Of a DNA stretch of 64,000 nucleotides, positions 1 to 13,100 are shown one piece after another (position 1 is the first letter of the stretch; the number at the start of each line of letters is the position of its first letter). The notes under the pieces were generated by a model. That model ran no database searches and had not been told where the DNA came from. It saw only the letters and a list, made by a program, of their open reading frames with translations. The translations under genes were made by a program, and so were the position numbers. Origin of the DNA: Trichoplusia ni (Eukaryota; Arthropoda; Insecta; Lepidoptera; Noctuidae); contig NC_039480.1 of assembly GCF_003590095.1 (NCBI RefSeq), forward strand, positions 19,817,328 through 19,881,327, read 5' to 3'.

Positions 1-107
1 TAGTCAAAGGCGATAACTAATATACTCTGCAATATAAAACTTTATATTTGTCTCATGATTAATTATAAGGTTTGATTATCACGTAGCTGCACTACAACTG
101 CACAAGT

Positions 108-365
108 TGATAGATCACAGGTTAAGCTACACTTGATACGGTCGGTCCGTGGATGGGTCAGATGGGTGAACATCTATGTTATGACATAGATCTGTCAGAC
201 TTTTCAAGCTTCTGACTACCTGTAACGACTGTCAAAGATGTAACAATAACAGCCGGGACCCACAATTTAACGTGCCTTCCGAAACACGGAGAAACTCCTT
301 ATGACAAAGATGGTCACCCATCTACGGATCAACCGCGTCAAGCATAGCTTAACCTGTGATCGTTT
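108..365. repeat. dispersed repeat D copy with terminal inverted repeats
   Basis: The two ends (GATCACAGGTTAAGCT and AGCTTAACCTGTGATC) are inverted copies extending roughly 60 bp with mismatches, so the family is a MITE with long ends. Other copies carry a CAACTATGTTGGGGTCGG segment, missing here. Confidence 0.65.
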
Positions 366-1009
366 CACTTCTGTGGTTATAGCTTAGCCACGAGCTCCTC
401 CATTGCAGCTCCTTTGAAAACAAAAAAAAGGTGTCGGTTATTTTTCTTCTTACAATTATAATGCCAAATTATCGAATTCAATTTCGGAAAAATATCTAGG
501 GCTCTATTAAAGACAGTTGTTTCTTTCGTTTCAGCAGAGCGATGACCTAGGTTTTCCACCATTTTGTTTACCCATCCTATCATATCTAGATTTATAAGTT
601 TAATACCCTCATTGATCCTGTACAATAAAACATATTGATTAAGATTATTTGTTTATACTAATCGCTGAAGTTCCATTAAAGATTAAGTTGATCAAAAAAT
701 CGATTTAGGTATATTTAGAGGTGTGTATCTTTTTGATATAAATATTTACGTATATTATTGACCTCTGTTTGATTAATAGATATTTTAAGGGTGCCGTAAT
801 AGCATTTGGCTGTCGGTCCGTCCGTCATCAGAGTATATCTCATGAACGGTTATGGCTAGCTATTAGATAGTTGATTGTTTTTACAGATATCACCTTTTCC
901 CGCTTATGAATTTCAAGGTTAGGCATTAGTTGCTAGAGTCATCCATTTATAGAGATTTTTTTTGTAACAAAAAAAAATCTTTTTCATTTTTAAAAAACGA
1001 CTCCCGCAT

Positions 1010-1180
1010 TAAGGAATTTAACCCTTGTGTCGCGGGTGTTTTCACAAACATACAACTCACATGCTCAAAGACACCCAGACTCAGGACAAGCATACGTGGA
1101 TCACACACATGCTTGTCCTACGGGGATCAAACGAACACGTCGCATGGTGGGTTTGGCGCAGTGGTGGACACCACTATCCA
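1010..1180 (-). repeat. tRNA-derived SINE A
   Basis: Reverse copy of the abundant SINE whose consensus has an A box (GCCGAGTGGTTGAGG), a B box (GGTTCGATCCCCGC) and a body with TGTGATCCACGAATGCTTG and TGTTTGTGAAACCCCC. Confidence 0.7.
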
Positions 1181-1515
1181 TGCTTTTTTAGCCTTTTTGA
1201 AGAAAACCTTTACATAAGGGTCCCAATACCGCTTGATCCGCATAAAGGCGACTGCCCACTACACCTTACCACACCATGACCGTGCTATGAACGTGTCAGG
1301 CAAAAAAATATTCTCTATATTTTAAGATCTTGGGGCCCTTTTTGTTTGCGTATTGCTAATGCTGAATTAAATTTATTTATGTTTTTTATCAGATGAAAAC
1401 TAGTCACGTGTCAGTATCAACATTGTCATTGATAAAGATTTAATGTTTATTAGTCCAGCTTACGATAATGTATTAACAACATATGGAGGTATTAATACTT
1501 AGAATTTAACCAAAA

Positions 1516-1536
1516 TGTGTGTGTGTGTGTGTGTGT
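1516..1536. repeat. TG microsatellite
   Basis: About ten TG units. Confidence 0.9.
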
Positions 1537-1659
1537 TCATTAGGATTTTTTACAGTTCATGTGGAATTAAATGCTTAATTACGGATATGGAGTCCCGCTG
1601 GAGTTACTGAAAGGTGACTTGCTTTTGCAGACAAACAAATGATTCCTTTATAATAATAA

Positions 1660-1895
1660 TATCACACAACGCCATCTAGTCTCAAACTAAGCAAAGCTTG
1701 TATCATGAGTACTAGACAACTGATAAACATATTTATGTTTCTAAATACATTCGTAATATAGATAAATTACACCCGGACACTGAACAAATGATCGTGCTCA
1801 TCACACAAACATTTGCCCTTGGTGCGAATCGAACTCACAACCTCCGGTATAGCAGTCAGGATCACTAACCACTAGACCAACAGGGTCTGAGTCAG
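1660..1895 (-). repeat. tRNA-derived SINE C
   Basis: Head CTAGTGGTTAGTGAtCC on the reverse strand, with a body containing ATGAGTACTAGACAACTGAT and AACGCCATCTAGT. Confidence 0.72.
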
Positions 1896-2504
1896 TTGGT
1901 AACTTTAGAGCTTAATTTGATATAATGTCTCCACATCACATTTTACAAAAAATATTTAGATAAACCAATTTGTAAATAATTTAATATAGGGAAGAAATAT
2001 AAATCACGATAAGTACCTATGTCGAATATTGTTGAAGCCCCAACACGACGACCAAAGTCATAGGTGAGCTATGCCACTCGGCTATTCATACCATACCACA
2101 AATAGTTGTAAAATGCCAGTTTTGAAAAAAATATTGTGAATCAAAACCAATTAGAAACCAATTAGAGCAATTAATTAACTAATTAATATGTTAGAGTTTC
2201 GAATTGATGGAATAATGACGTCACGGAAAACTATACTTGAAAATTCCATACCGAAATATATTCGGTCATTTCCACACGGTACTTTCAATTTATGGTTGAG
2301 CGGAAGGTTCCTTGTCAGACTTTTACTGACTAAACCCACCCATGTTTTTTAACTACGGAATGTCTTTGACATCACGTCATTTAAGTAATTAAAACCAGTG
2401 ATATAAGTGTTACAGTCATCGTCAAACTGTACATAAATAAGTCAGAAAAAGTGTCACTATGTCGCCCAACAGACTTTTTATATCAACAAATCCTCCAACC
2501 GATT

Positions 2505-2640
2505 TCAAATGGAAAATACTGAACCAAACTTGATGAAATTATGTAGTACCAAAATGACAGCATTTCACGTTAAATGAAAAAACGAACCAATAAAATCTGT
2601 TCATCAAGTCCGAATGTCTGAGGTCATCATCCCTTAGCCT
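2505..2640. repeat. dispersed repeat N
   Basis: Diverged block also seen at 6320-6420, 22610-22700 (opposite) and 57030-57110, with AAATGACAGC and GTTAAATGAAAAA in common. Confidence 0.5.
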
Positions 2641-2985
2641 TTTCCCAACTATGTTGGGGTCGGCTACCAGTCTAACCGGATTCAGCTAAGTACCAATGTT
2701 TTACAAGGAGCGACTGCCTATCTGACCTCCTCAACCCAGTTACCTGGGCAACACGATACGGTATCTAGCGTCGATACCCCTTGGTTAGACTGGTTTTCAG
2801 ACTTTTCAAGCTTCTGACTACATGTAACGACTGTCAAAGATGTAGGAATAACAGCCGGGACCCACAATTTAACGTGTCTTCCGAAACACGGAGGAACTCG
2901 TTATGACAAAGATGGTCACCAATCTACGGACCAATCGCGTCAAGCATATCTTAACCAGTGATGCGTTTATAGCTTAGCTTCGAGC
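2623..2985 (+). repeat. dispersed repeat D, long copy
   Basis: Contains AACTATGTTGGGGTCGG near its start and the AGCTTCTGACTAC and AACAGCCGGGACCCAC blocks shared with the copies at 23940, 31308, 35085, 40140 and 59850. Confidence 0.75.
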
Positions 2986-3536
2986 CCCGAAGTTCTGAGG
3001 TAACAAACTTAAAAAGAAAAACATCGTAAACCACCGTTTTTAAGTCAATTGAATGGCAATGCTGCCAGCCTTTTGGGCACACTCCCAGCCGGCAGCGATG
3101 CCGATGAATTTTTTGATGCTTTAATTAAAAAAAAAAATGTTTTTTGACTTGTAAATATTTAACTCTGTAAAATTGTAAATAAATAAAATTGAAAATGTAT
3201 TACGTCATTGTCCTCCATTTTGCATCCTACTTGACAGTAATCTAATGTTTTTTCTAACATATTCTCTTATATTCATAAATCTTAAGAATCATTAAGCTAT
3301 TGTTTCATTTCTAATGATCTTTAAATGACGATGTTGAGATGTGTTTCCTTAGCGCCTGACCTTATACAGGTCACACCAACACGTGCCTATTTAACCTTTG
3401 ACACAACGATAGCACATAGACAATATACGTCTAACACGCTTCTGGATTATCTATGATTGTCTATTTGTCATGTTCTAATTGAAGTTTGTCAGTTTGTGTC
3501 GTTGCGGGGATGATATATTGAACCTATTTTGGAAAT

Positions 3537-3748
3537 AGTTCAATTTGTGTGATCCACTAATGTTTTTTCTGAGTCTTGGTGTCTGTGTGCATGTGACTTG
3601 AATGTTTGTGACCCTCCCGCGATACTATGACTAAATTCGTTAGTGCGGGAGTGGTTTAAAAAGGGGATGGACGCGGGGATCGAACCCGCGACACGACGCG
3701 CTCAGTGTGTTTGGCGTGGTGACCTCAACCACTCGGCTAATCGTGCAT
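3537..3748. repeat. SINE A, body and head in opposite orientations
   Basis: The SINE body lies on the plus strand (3537-3660) and the tRNA-like head (GATCGAACCCGCG, CACTCGGC) on the minus strand (3666-3748). It is therefore two fragments or an inverted rearrangement. Confidence 0.65.
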
Positions 3749-4904
3749 TGTAAACAATGTTTTGTCCTCTTCACTCTTATTACCCGAATAGCAAGCCAGA
3801 ATGAGTCAGAGTTAAACGCAGATCATAAAAATATGTTTACGTATCTATTCGCTCCTTGTGTTGCTTAAAATAGTTGTTTATTTTTACTATGACGGCCTTA
3901 ACATTGGATGTTAAGTCATGTTTACATTTAACCTACGACGCAAAAGAGAGGTGTTGTGAGCTTAAGATGTCTGTATGTCTGTGGCATCATAGCTCCCGAA
4001 CAGACTGAGCTATTTGATTGAATTGAGTTTGTTTTTATTCAAGTAGAATTATCTGATCAAATCGGATCAGATGTTTATATAGTTGTAAATTGCATTGTCA
4101 TCGGGTTTGAAGCTACCCCGAAAAATTTCAGCCAAATTTGAGGCACTTCCCGATAAGCTTGCATATCCAACCGCGAACCAGAACGAAAAACAAAGAAACT
4201 AGAAAAGTGAATGTATAAAAACGTGGAAATTAAAATTGAGATCGATGTGAGTCTATATTACTTCTTCTGATAGTACTCACTAGTCCAGTTAACGTAACGT
4301 GTTAAGAAATTAACCGCATGTCTTAATCGTTAAGTTAGATTACGTAATAACTTGAGCAAGTCGCAAAGAATGTTTTAAATATAAACTACCTGCTTATCTT
4401 AACTTGGTAAGTTATTCTACACTTCGTTTGTTTAGGTTTTTAAGTAATAGTTCTACGACAAAAAGTTTCTGAACCAAAGTCGTAGATAATTTAATTTGCA
4501 ACTAAAAATGGTAGCAATTTTTTTGATCAATAAAAACAATTTCAATTGGAACTATTTTCAAGGTGGCGGCCGTGGGAAAAGCGCAAACACATAATCTTGG
4601 TTTTAGATTCACACTGAACCCCCTAAACATCGAAAAAAATTTATTAATAAATAATAATAATTCCTAAAAATTTTAACATTTCAATGGACTTACTGGGCTA
4701 AACTTATTCTAATTCTAAAAGTAACATCTGTTTTCATTGATAAAAGACTTTCCAAAATCCATTTTAGTAGATCCAGGGACACGACAACGTCACAAACTAT
4801 CGCATTAAAGTATTACACCCTGTCCACTTTAAGAATAATCTTTTGACAGGTCGTCGATTTGGTCAAAAAGTGACGAGAAGAACATTCTGTATTTCTGACA
4901 TTGT

Positions 4905-5092
4905 TTCCTCCGAGTGGTTGAGTTCCATTCCCACGTGAGGTGCCGTGGGTTCGATCCCCGCATAGGTTAAGCATTTCTGTGATCCACGAATGCTTCTCCT
5001 GAGTCTGGGTGTCTTTGTGCATGTGACTTGTATGTTTGTGAAACCCCCGCGATACAAGGATAAAAACCTTAATGTGGGAATAGTTAAAAAAA
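4905..5092 (+). repeat. tRNA-derived SINE A
   Basis: A and B boxes plus body, complete apart from a diverged linker. Confidence 0.75.
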
Positions 5093-5424
5093 AGGGAAAA
5101 TAATAATTTTATTGGAGCTATATTACTCGTCATAAGATGCTTCTAAAAACGGACAGTATACATAGGTCAACAGTAAATAACATACCGATACTAGTTATTG
5201 GACTTTGTACATGATATAAAATACTTTACTATGTTTTGTTTATAGTTTTTAATTAACTATATTACAACAAAACAAAGGTCGCCACGCCACGTGCAGTGAT
5301 TCATAAATTGAGAGGTATTTATGACGTTTGAATGAGTTTAAAAACTTTGATTTGTTAATCATTTGTTATTGTTTTATGTTACCTGACGGCATCAGGTTAT
5401 TTTTTGATTTACATAAACGATTTA

Positions 5425-5545
5425 CGCATTAAGGAATTTAATCCTTCTGTTGCGGGGTGTTTCACAAACATTCAAGTCATATGCAAAAAGACATCCAGAC
5501 TCAGGACTAGTATTAATGGATCACACAGACGCTCAATACTCAATA
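5425..5545 (-). repeat. SINE A fragment with CAATACT tandem units
   Basis: Reverse copy of the body, ending at a short tandem CAATACT repeat (5532-5553). Confidence 0.55.
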
Positions 5546-7001
5546 CTCAATACTCAATTATTTATTGCGTTCCATAATGTACATTAAGGTCTTAAAATCT
5601 AATAATACAGAACCATTATGGACCCTGTCGGGCACAGCAAAATCTTAGGAGAGAGGAAGCAGTAACAAATAGCCTACCGCTTGTTCTACCTAGGTAAGAA
5701 ATCCTTAAAAAAAGAGGTTAAGCAATTGTAACTGCGGTCAAGAGTTTGATGGATGACCAATTTCTTCGGCAAAGTAAAAATAACATAGACCATTTTCACT
5801 GCAAGCGGGACGCAAACAAGCAAAAAATATTTCTACTCGAAAATAAGGACGATCTATTTTTGAAATTAATTATTTATTTAACATGTCAAATACGGAACCA
5901 CTAAACGGGAATCGAACCCGCACAAAACATACTAGAAAACTCATTACAATTCTAAACAATAAAGTTATATGAAAAAACTGTCTACAGCATGCGTGTGCGC
6001 ATGTAACCTTGCAAGCAAAGGTCATATAAGTATGTCGGAGTGAAACGACGCGTAGTTTTTAAATAACGAGGTTTTAGTTCAAATTATTTCATTCTGAATG
6101 ACTTTGAATGAATGAGTTATGAACGATGGAACTAATTTTGGTGATTGACAGCCGGTTCGCACTCATTTGACTCCGATTTAGTTTTCATATATGGTGTATT
6201 AAGTTGTATAAGCAACTTCATATTTGAAACGATATAAAGTTGCTTATAAAACAAGTGAATAAGTTTTTCTTAACAAAAAAATGTACATATGACTTCAAAA
6301 AGAAACTATTGAATCTAAATCGATCATTTTTTTGGGACCAAATGACAGCTATTTCTAGTTAAATGAAAAAAGTATTAACAAAAACGATTCATCCAGACCG
6401 AATTTTTGACAGCCATACAAAAATAGAAAAATTGCAAAACTCCTCATTTTTTAAGTCGTTATTAGCAGTGTTCCGTTTTTACCCTTTGAGTACGTAACCC
6501 CAAACAGTCCATTCGTTGGAAAACAAACATACAAACACAAAATTTAACAGGTATGATGTAATATTAGCGAGTTTCTCTACGCCGGTTGGTCATTAGAAAC
6601 TCTGAAGCTGGGTTATCATAGTTCACTATGCTAATTATCTTAAAAGACTTATATGTGAAGACTTTGGTTTCGTACGATTATATGTCTATATATCAAAGAT
6701 TTTGAGTAGTTTTTGAAATTTTTACATAATATAAATATGTACTAGTATAATATTACAAACGCAAAAATTTGTATGTATACATGTTTGTTAATCTTTCACG
6801 CTAAAACAACTGAATCGATTTAGACGAAACTTGGTGCACAGATAGTTTATAACCAGGATTAATATATAGAATAGTGTTTATCCCGATTTTATGTTCCCGT
6901 GGACCAATTTAGATTTTTAGCGGGCGGGTAAAAAACGAAAACTAAACTAACTAAAGTGATTCTGGCTATTTATTCGTTGCTCTCGTTAACTAAATGTGTT
7001 C

Positions 7002-7026
7002 GGGGTAAGGTAGCCAAACTTACCCC
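7002..7026 (+). promoter_or_regulatory. GGGGTAAG / CTTACCCC hairpin before the exon at 7107
   Basis: Perfect 8-bp stem (7002-7009 with 7019-7026) around a 9-nt loop, 80 nt before the splice acceptor. A further AAATTACCCC follows at 7058-7067. It uses the same motif pair as the later arrays in this gene. Confidence 0.45.
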
Positions 7027-7106
7027 AAAAGTTTCCTTCATTAACATATATTTAGTCAAATTACCCCATACCAAAATTAATCGGTTCAATTTCATTTAAT
7101 CCACAG

Positions 7107-10100
7107 TATGGCAGACAACACATTGAAGTCGCAAAGAAAATACAAAGGACAGACAGTTCAGACGAGGAGGAGGTACCACCGGTGCCCGACGATAAGCCAC
7201 CGTCGGCCATCATCAAGGAGAATGGTGTTAACGGTAAGAGTGGCTAAAATTATATGGGGTAATTTAGGCTAAAGTTAGTGTGGGGTAATCTTGACTAAAA
7301 TAAGAGTAATAGTGGCTTGTAACGGGTCGTGTTGGCTGATTGAGGGTGAAATTGTTTTGAAAGTTAAGTCAATAAAAAAGATGCCTGATGCTGTGGCGGT
7401 AAAAAAAAAACAATGTAATTCAATTGAAAAAAACGATTTAAAAAACGAGATCTGGTTGTATTTTTATGTTCATCTTATAGGTTAATGTATAATAATGGAA
7501 TCTTATTTTTTTTCGCAAACATGAATTTATTAAATTATAGATAATGGAATCCGTGACGTCACTTCTGTGTATGCATTTTACTAAACCATTACGACACAAG
7601 CCCCCTCCTAAATTGTAAAGCATATTGTTGCTAAAAAAAAAACTAAAATACGTGTCTTATATGTTTTGTATGATCTAACTGACTGGCTAAATAGATTTTT
7701 ACTTTGTTTGCCCCTTTCATCAACCCTATTATTGACATTGTCACGTAAATAATCTAATATATAAAATTCCCGTGTCACGATGTTAGTTACCGTACTCCTC
7801 CGAAACGGCTAAACCGATTTTTACCAAATTTTATATGCGTATTCAGTAGGTCTGAGAATCGACTAACATCTATTTTTCATACCCCTAAGTGATAAGGGTT
7901 GCTCACATAAAAAAAAAATTTTTTGGACGAAATTGTTTGCTTTTATTTTTTTCATAATGTGTCATTAAAAATACATACAACTAGAAAAAAAAATTCGGGA
8001 AAACAACGTTTGCTGGGTCAGCTAGTATATACTATATAATACATTGTAATATCTCTATAAATAGAAATCTATCGCAATAATTAATAAGTGGCTGTGTAAC
8101 GCTTATCAGGGCACTTTTAATTACCAAAACATTAATTATAATAACTATTTGTACTGATTATAATTATCTAATTATTATAGATTTAGTTCCAAAGTTCACG
8201 CGATCGCAATTTTAGACTTTTGTTGTTTTTTTTTTTAAATGGTATCCTGTAAATAACTTATGCGGGTTGCCTTGGCAACACTGGATTCGTCCGTTGTTAA
8301 CCAGATTGTATCTCATAAACCGTGATAGCTATACAGTTGAAATTTTTACAGATGAAGTATTTTTGTTGCCAGCCATAACCAACAATTAAGATCCAGGTTA
8401 AATATCGATTATTAATTCATTCACCCAATCGAAATAAAAAATAATTTATTCAAAATAAGCTACTAAGTACTTTTTGTAAGTCAAATTACATTTCAGAGCT
8501 CGCCTATTTCATCGCTTCCTAAGTGCAATCGATTAGTTTATCTTCAGCCTATGTGTACGGAACACTCAGTATCGCGAGTCCGACTCGCACTTGACCGGTT
8601 CCTATTCTATGTTACTTTTCATCCCCACTCACAACATGCCCATGACAGACTTACTAAAGAATAGGCATGATGACTGGGTATAAAAAGAAAAAATCTCATT
8701 AGTCCCTCAGTTAGATAATTGAAAAGTATGAGACACGTATTTTTACCCTTTTCAGAAAAACTAGAATTGACAAAGATTAACTGCTTTAAAGTTTAGGAGA
8801 GGGGGCTTGTGACGTAACGATAGAGTAAAATTTATACTCAATCGTGACGTCACGCGTAAGTTTCATTCACTGTAATTTGGTCAATTTATGTTTGCGGGAC
8901 AAATTAAAAAATACGTATCCATTATTATACAAAAACCAACAAGACGGACTGCAAAAAAAAATTGTCATCATCCCTATTAAATAGCAAAACATCTAAGTAT
9001 TGTGAATAGAAACCATTATTAGTAAAATACATGTAAAACAAAGGAATTGCAGTTTTTGTTCACATCAGAGAGTTTTGTAAAATTGAAATGATTATTTAAA
9101 TTGATGTATTGTCAGTCATTTGGGGTCTTGATGGCTTAAGCTGACCAATTAGGTACTTCAATGTATTGAACTAACAAACATGTGAATTGAATGTCCGTGA
9201 GATAAGGGTTATATTTCTTTCAAGCGAGCTTAAAAAAACATGTTTTGTATCTGTTTAGTAGTGAAACCTATGCGTATTTTTCGACTTCAAAAAGAAGGTT
9301 ATCAATTTGACCCGTATTTATGTAATATTCCAGAATTGAACATTTGTTTTAGAAGTTAATCTATATTAGTGTTTAAACAAATGTGCGAAATTTCAAAAGT
9401 GTTTGCATGCATGTTTTTATGTTTGTGTTCGCCTATCTCCGAAAGTAAAAATCTGATTTAAAGAGTTGCAATTTTTTTGTACAAGGTATTCTTTGAACTT
9501 GGGGAATACTGCTACATTAATTAAAATCGGTTCAGTAACTTTTTGGAATCGGTTATACGTCGGTTTATGGTCGGAATAATATAGGCGTTTTTAAATTACC
9601 CCCAAATCTAAAATCCTCACTTTTCCCCATTTCCAGGCACTAAGATGACAGTGATAGAACGCGCGGAGATCCTTGGACCTTCGCCGGAGCTGAACTACAA
9701 GAGGAGCACCAGCCAGGAGCGCGTGCAGAACGGCCACAGGACTCCTCAGGGGAACGGAGAGGTAAGTGGCAGCGGGAGGAAGAAGAGCGTAGAAATAGAA
9801 ACCTAGAGCCAAGTGAAAAGTAGGGGGGGGGGGGGTTATTGATGATTCTGATATTATAGCCGAGTGGTTGAGGTCACCACGCCAGACGCACTGAGCGCGA
9901 CGTGTCGCGGGTGCGATCCCCGCATAGTTCAAGCATTTGTGTGATCCACTAAAGCTTGTTCTGAGTCTGGGTTTTTTGTACATGACTTGTATGTTTGTGA
10001 AACCCCCCGCGATGCAAGGATTAAATTCCTTACTGCGGGAGTCGTTCTTTTAATAAAATACCGCTAATAAGATTGTTAGCAACGCAATAAGTCAAGGCTT

Positions 10101-13100
10101 GAATCCTGGCGAAGGACAAGCATTTTTTATTAAATGATGCAACGGTTTACTTACTCCTATTTATCGGCAATGTTCGGCTAGTTTCGGACCCAACCGGAGT
10201 GTTTAATTGAGCTGATGCGGCGAAGTCGCGTGAAAACGAATTCTTGTTCTGAGTCTGGAAGACTTAGTGCATGTGACTTGAATGTTTGTGAAACCCACCG
10301 CGACACAAGAATTAGATTACAATAGAAACAGCAGTGTAAGCCTGCCCCAGGCAAACAGCAGAAACCACTTTAATAAATACCCCAAGACTTTAAACTGACC
10401 TCAATAAAAAACACTTACCCCACGATTAAATCAATAGTTTTATTTAAACAGGCTTGATTTTCTTTTTACTACTAATACATTTGTTTACTTGCCGCGTTTT
10501 TCCATATGTTTGTTTATCAGAATGTCATCAGCTTAGAAACAATATCGGGACGTTATCTGTTATCAGGCCATTGTTATCAAATGAATGCTATTCAACTTGC
10601 TGCGGACGTTTTCTCGAAACGGATTTTGTTTCTGTTGCTATGTGGATTTGACTGCACGGATAGACAGGTGGTTGAGGTCACCACGCCAAACCCACTGCGC
10701 GACGTGTTAGTTCGATCCCCGTAGGACAAGCGTTTGTGTGATCCACGAATGCTTGTCCTGAGTCTGGGTGTCTTTGTGCATGTGACTTGTATGTTTGTGG
10801 AACCCCCGCGACACAGATTATTAAATTCCTTGGTGCGAGTTGAACCTGCACCTCATGCTTGAAAATCCACTCATAGGACAGCAAGGCCACCGAGACAGTT
10901 GATGTCTACATGACTTTGCAATATTGTTGAATAGTAGTGTGTATTTTACATATTGTATTATCTTGCTTATAGATAAATGTAAAACTAGTTGTGTCCAGTG
11001 ACTTCCCTCGGGTTTTTTTAAAGTGATACAATGAGTTGAACACAACTCGGTCTTATTTTAGACTAGCTGTAACGCGCGACTTTGTTCGCGTGGCGTTGAA
11101 GATAATAGTCAGGAAATGGGATTAGTAGTTTTAAAGTGCACTCATCTTCTCCACGTTTTTGTAAATGCTCTGCATCTATTAATCATAGCGTGATGATATT
11201 CTATGTCCTTTCTCAATAAATAGGCTATCTTATAAAAAAATATTTTTTTCAACTCAAACTCACTGGTTCTATATGAAAAATCTATGTTTAATTAATGATT
11301 TAGAACCCTTGTCGGGTCCAAAACTAGCCTGGCAATCTCGATAAATACGTGTGAGTAAACCGTTATAAAGAATATACTTATGAATAATAATACAGGCCTA
11401 CATACGCTTGCCACCGGCCTAAGGAACGGTTTGAGCATTGATCACCACGCTAGCTTACTTCTCGTTGGCGATACCAGATTTCAGTATCCTACTGCTATTA
11501 TAAAAGCGAAAGTTTGTAAGTATGGATGTATGGATGTTTGTTACTCTTTCACGTAAAAACTACTGAATGGATTTGAATGAAACTTTACCACAATATAGCT
11601 TATACATCAGAATAACACATAGGCTACAGTTTTTGAGGTTTCTAATGTGAGGTCGTAAAAAAACAATTTTTTTGCGCTTACATTGCAAACGCTGACTGAA
11701 TCCTACAAGATAGATAGAAGGCAGGTATAAATTATAACTTATATCTTCTAACCACGCGGACGAAGTCGCCGGCAAAAGCTAGTGGAGAATAATTATGAAA
11801 TCCACCTCACGAAAGTAATTTTTAACGTACAAAATCATACACAAAAACACTAGAAACTTCTTTTATACATAAACACGTGAAAGAAACAGCTATCGCGCGG
11901 ATTAAAAATCATATCAATAATGTATTCGGTGATAAAGATTGCACCAATTTTGTACTTATTAAGTAATTATGGACGATTCAGCTATCCGTTGCAAAATCGT
12001 TGATACATTGATAAGAGTAGGATAGAAGTGTGTTAAACCTATTAATATAATTATGATTAATTAAGCCAGGTGTATCCGTTTAGGATGAAAGGCAGAAATA
12101 AAGGCGTACTGTTTTTTTAGGATCCCATTCTACTGATATTATAAACGCCTAAGTTTGTATGTATGGATGTTTGGTGGGATCGTTTATAAGCAGGATTAAC
12201 TAATAGGATAGTTTTTATCCCGATATTATGTTCCTGATGGACAATGGTATAGCAACAGCTTATAAAGATATTACAGTCGGAACAGAAGTCTTTGTGTATT
12301 GATTTTGAAAGTCTAATAATATCCCACGACACAACCATTATTTTTTTTTAACGCGCGTTTTTGTGTCGGTGTATTGCAATTCATTTCTCCCCTCTGCGAT
12401 ACAAAGAGGAAAATTCTTAATTAGGGAGGCGTTTAAAAAATTGTACAAGTGCAAAAATCTAAAGAAATATTACCTCCTCTATTTACAGAACAACATAGAG
12501 TTCCACTTATCGAACTGCCTGGACCTGGTGAAGGCCGGCATGGAGTCCATCATCGAGGACCAGGTCACCTCCGTCTTCGAGGCCGAGGAGTTGAGGAGCT
12601 GGAACCTCTTGACCAGGACTAATAGGTAAGGAGCACTTTGGACTTTCAAGTGAAGGCCAGTTATTCCATCATCATCCTAGCCTTTTCCCAACTATGTTCT
12701 GGTCGTCTGCAGCTGCATTCGGTTAGACTAGAAGCCCTTATAACTTCAATCGTATCTTGCTATCAGGTGTTCCTAGCATATGGGAATAGAGATGATGACA
12801 ATTTTTATTTGCAGTGTCCGTCTTGTAGTTTTTGTATAATAAAGGATACGTATTTTTTAGTTTGTCCCGCAAACATAAATTGACCAAATTACGGTGAATG
12901 AAACTTACGCGTGACGTCACGATTGAGTATAAATTTTACCATATCATTACGTCACAAGTTCTTCTAAACTTTAAAGCAGTTAATCTTTGTCAATTCTAGT
13001 TTTTCTGAAAAAGGAAAAATACGTGTCTCATACTTTTCAATTATCTAACTGAGGGACTAATGAGATTTTTTCTTTTTATACCCAGTCATCATCCTTATTA

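Larger units (their letters stand above)
1..7106. other. upstream region / 5' intron of the acyltransferase gene, repeats only
   Basis: No exon could be supported here. The stretch holds fragments of several dispersed repeat families, listed separately, a TG microsatellite and AT-rich DNA. The first recognised acyltransferase exon at 7107 is internal (phase 0, no usable start codon in its frame). At least one N-terminal coding exon therefore lies either upstream of the window or unrecognised in this stretch. I looked for a membrane-segment-rich N-terminal exon ending in phase 0 and saw none. Confidence 0.6.

Noticed and set aside
930..1279. Two overlapping plus-strand open frames
   Set aside because: They are translations of a reverse SINE A copy. 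The same peptide pieces recur wherever this SINE occurs.
9591..9983. 130-codon minus-strand open frame
   Set aside because: Antisense to the acyltransferase exon 9637-9761 and to a SINE A copy.
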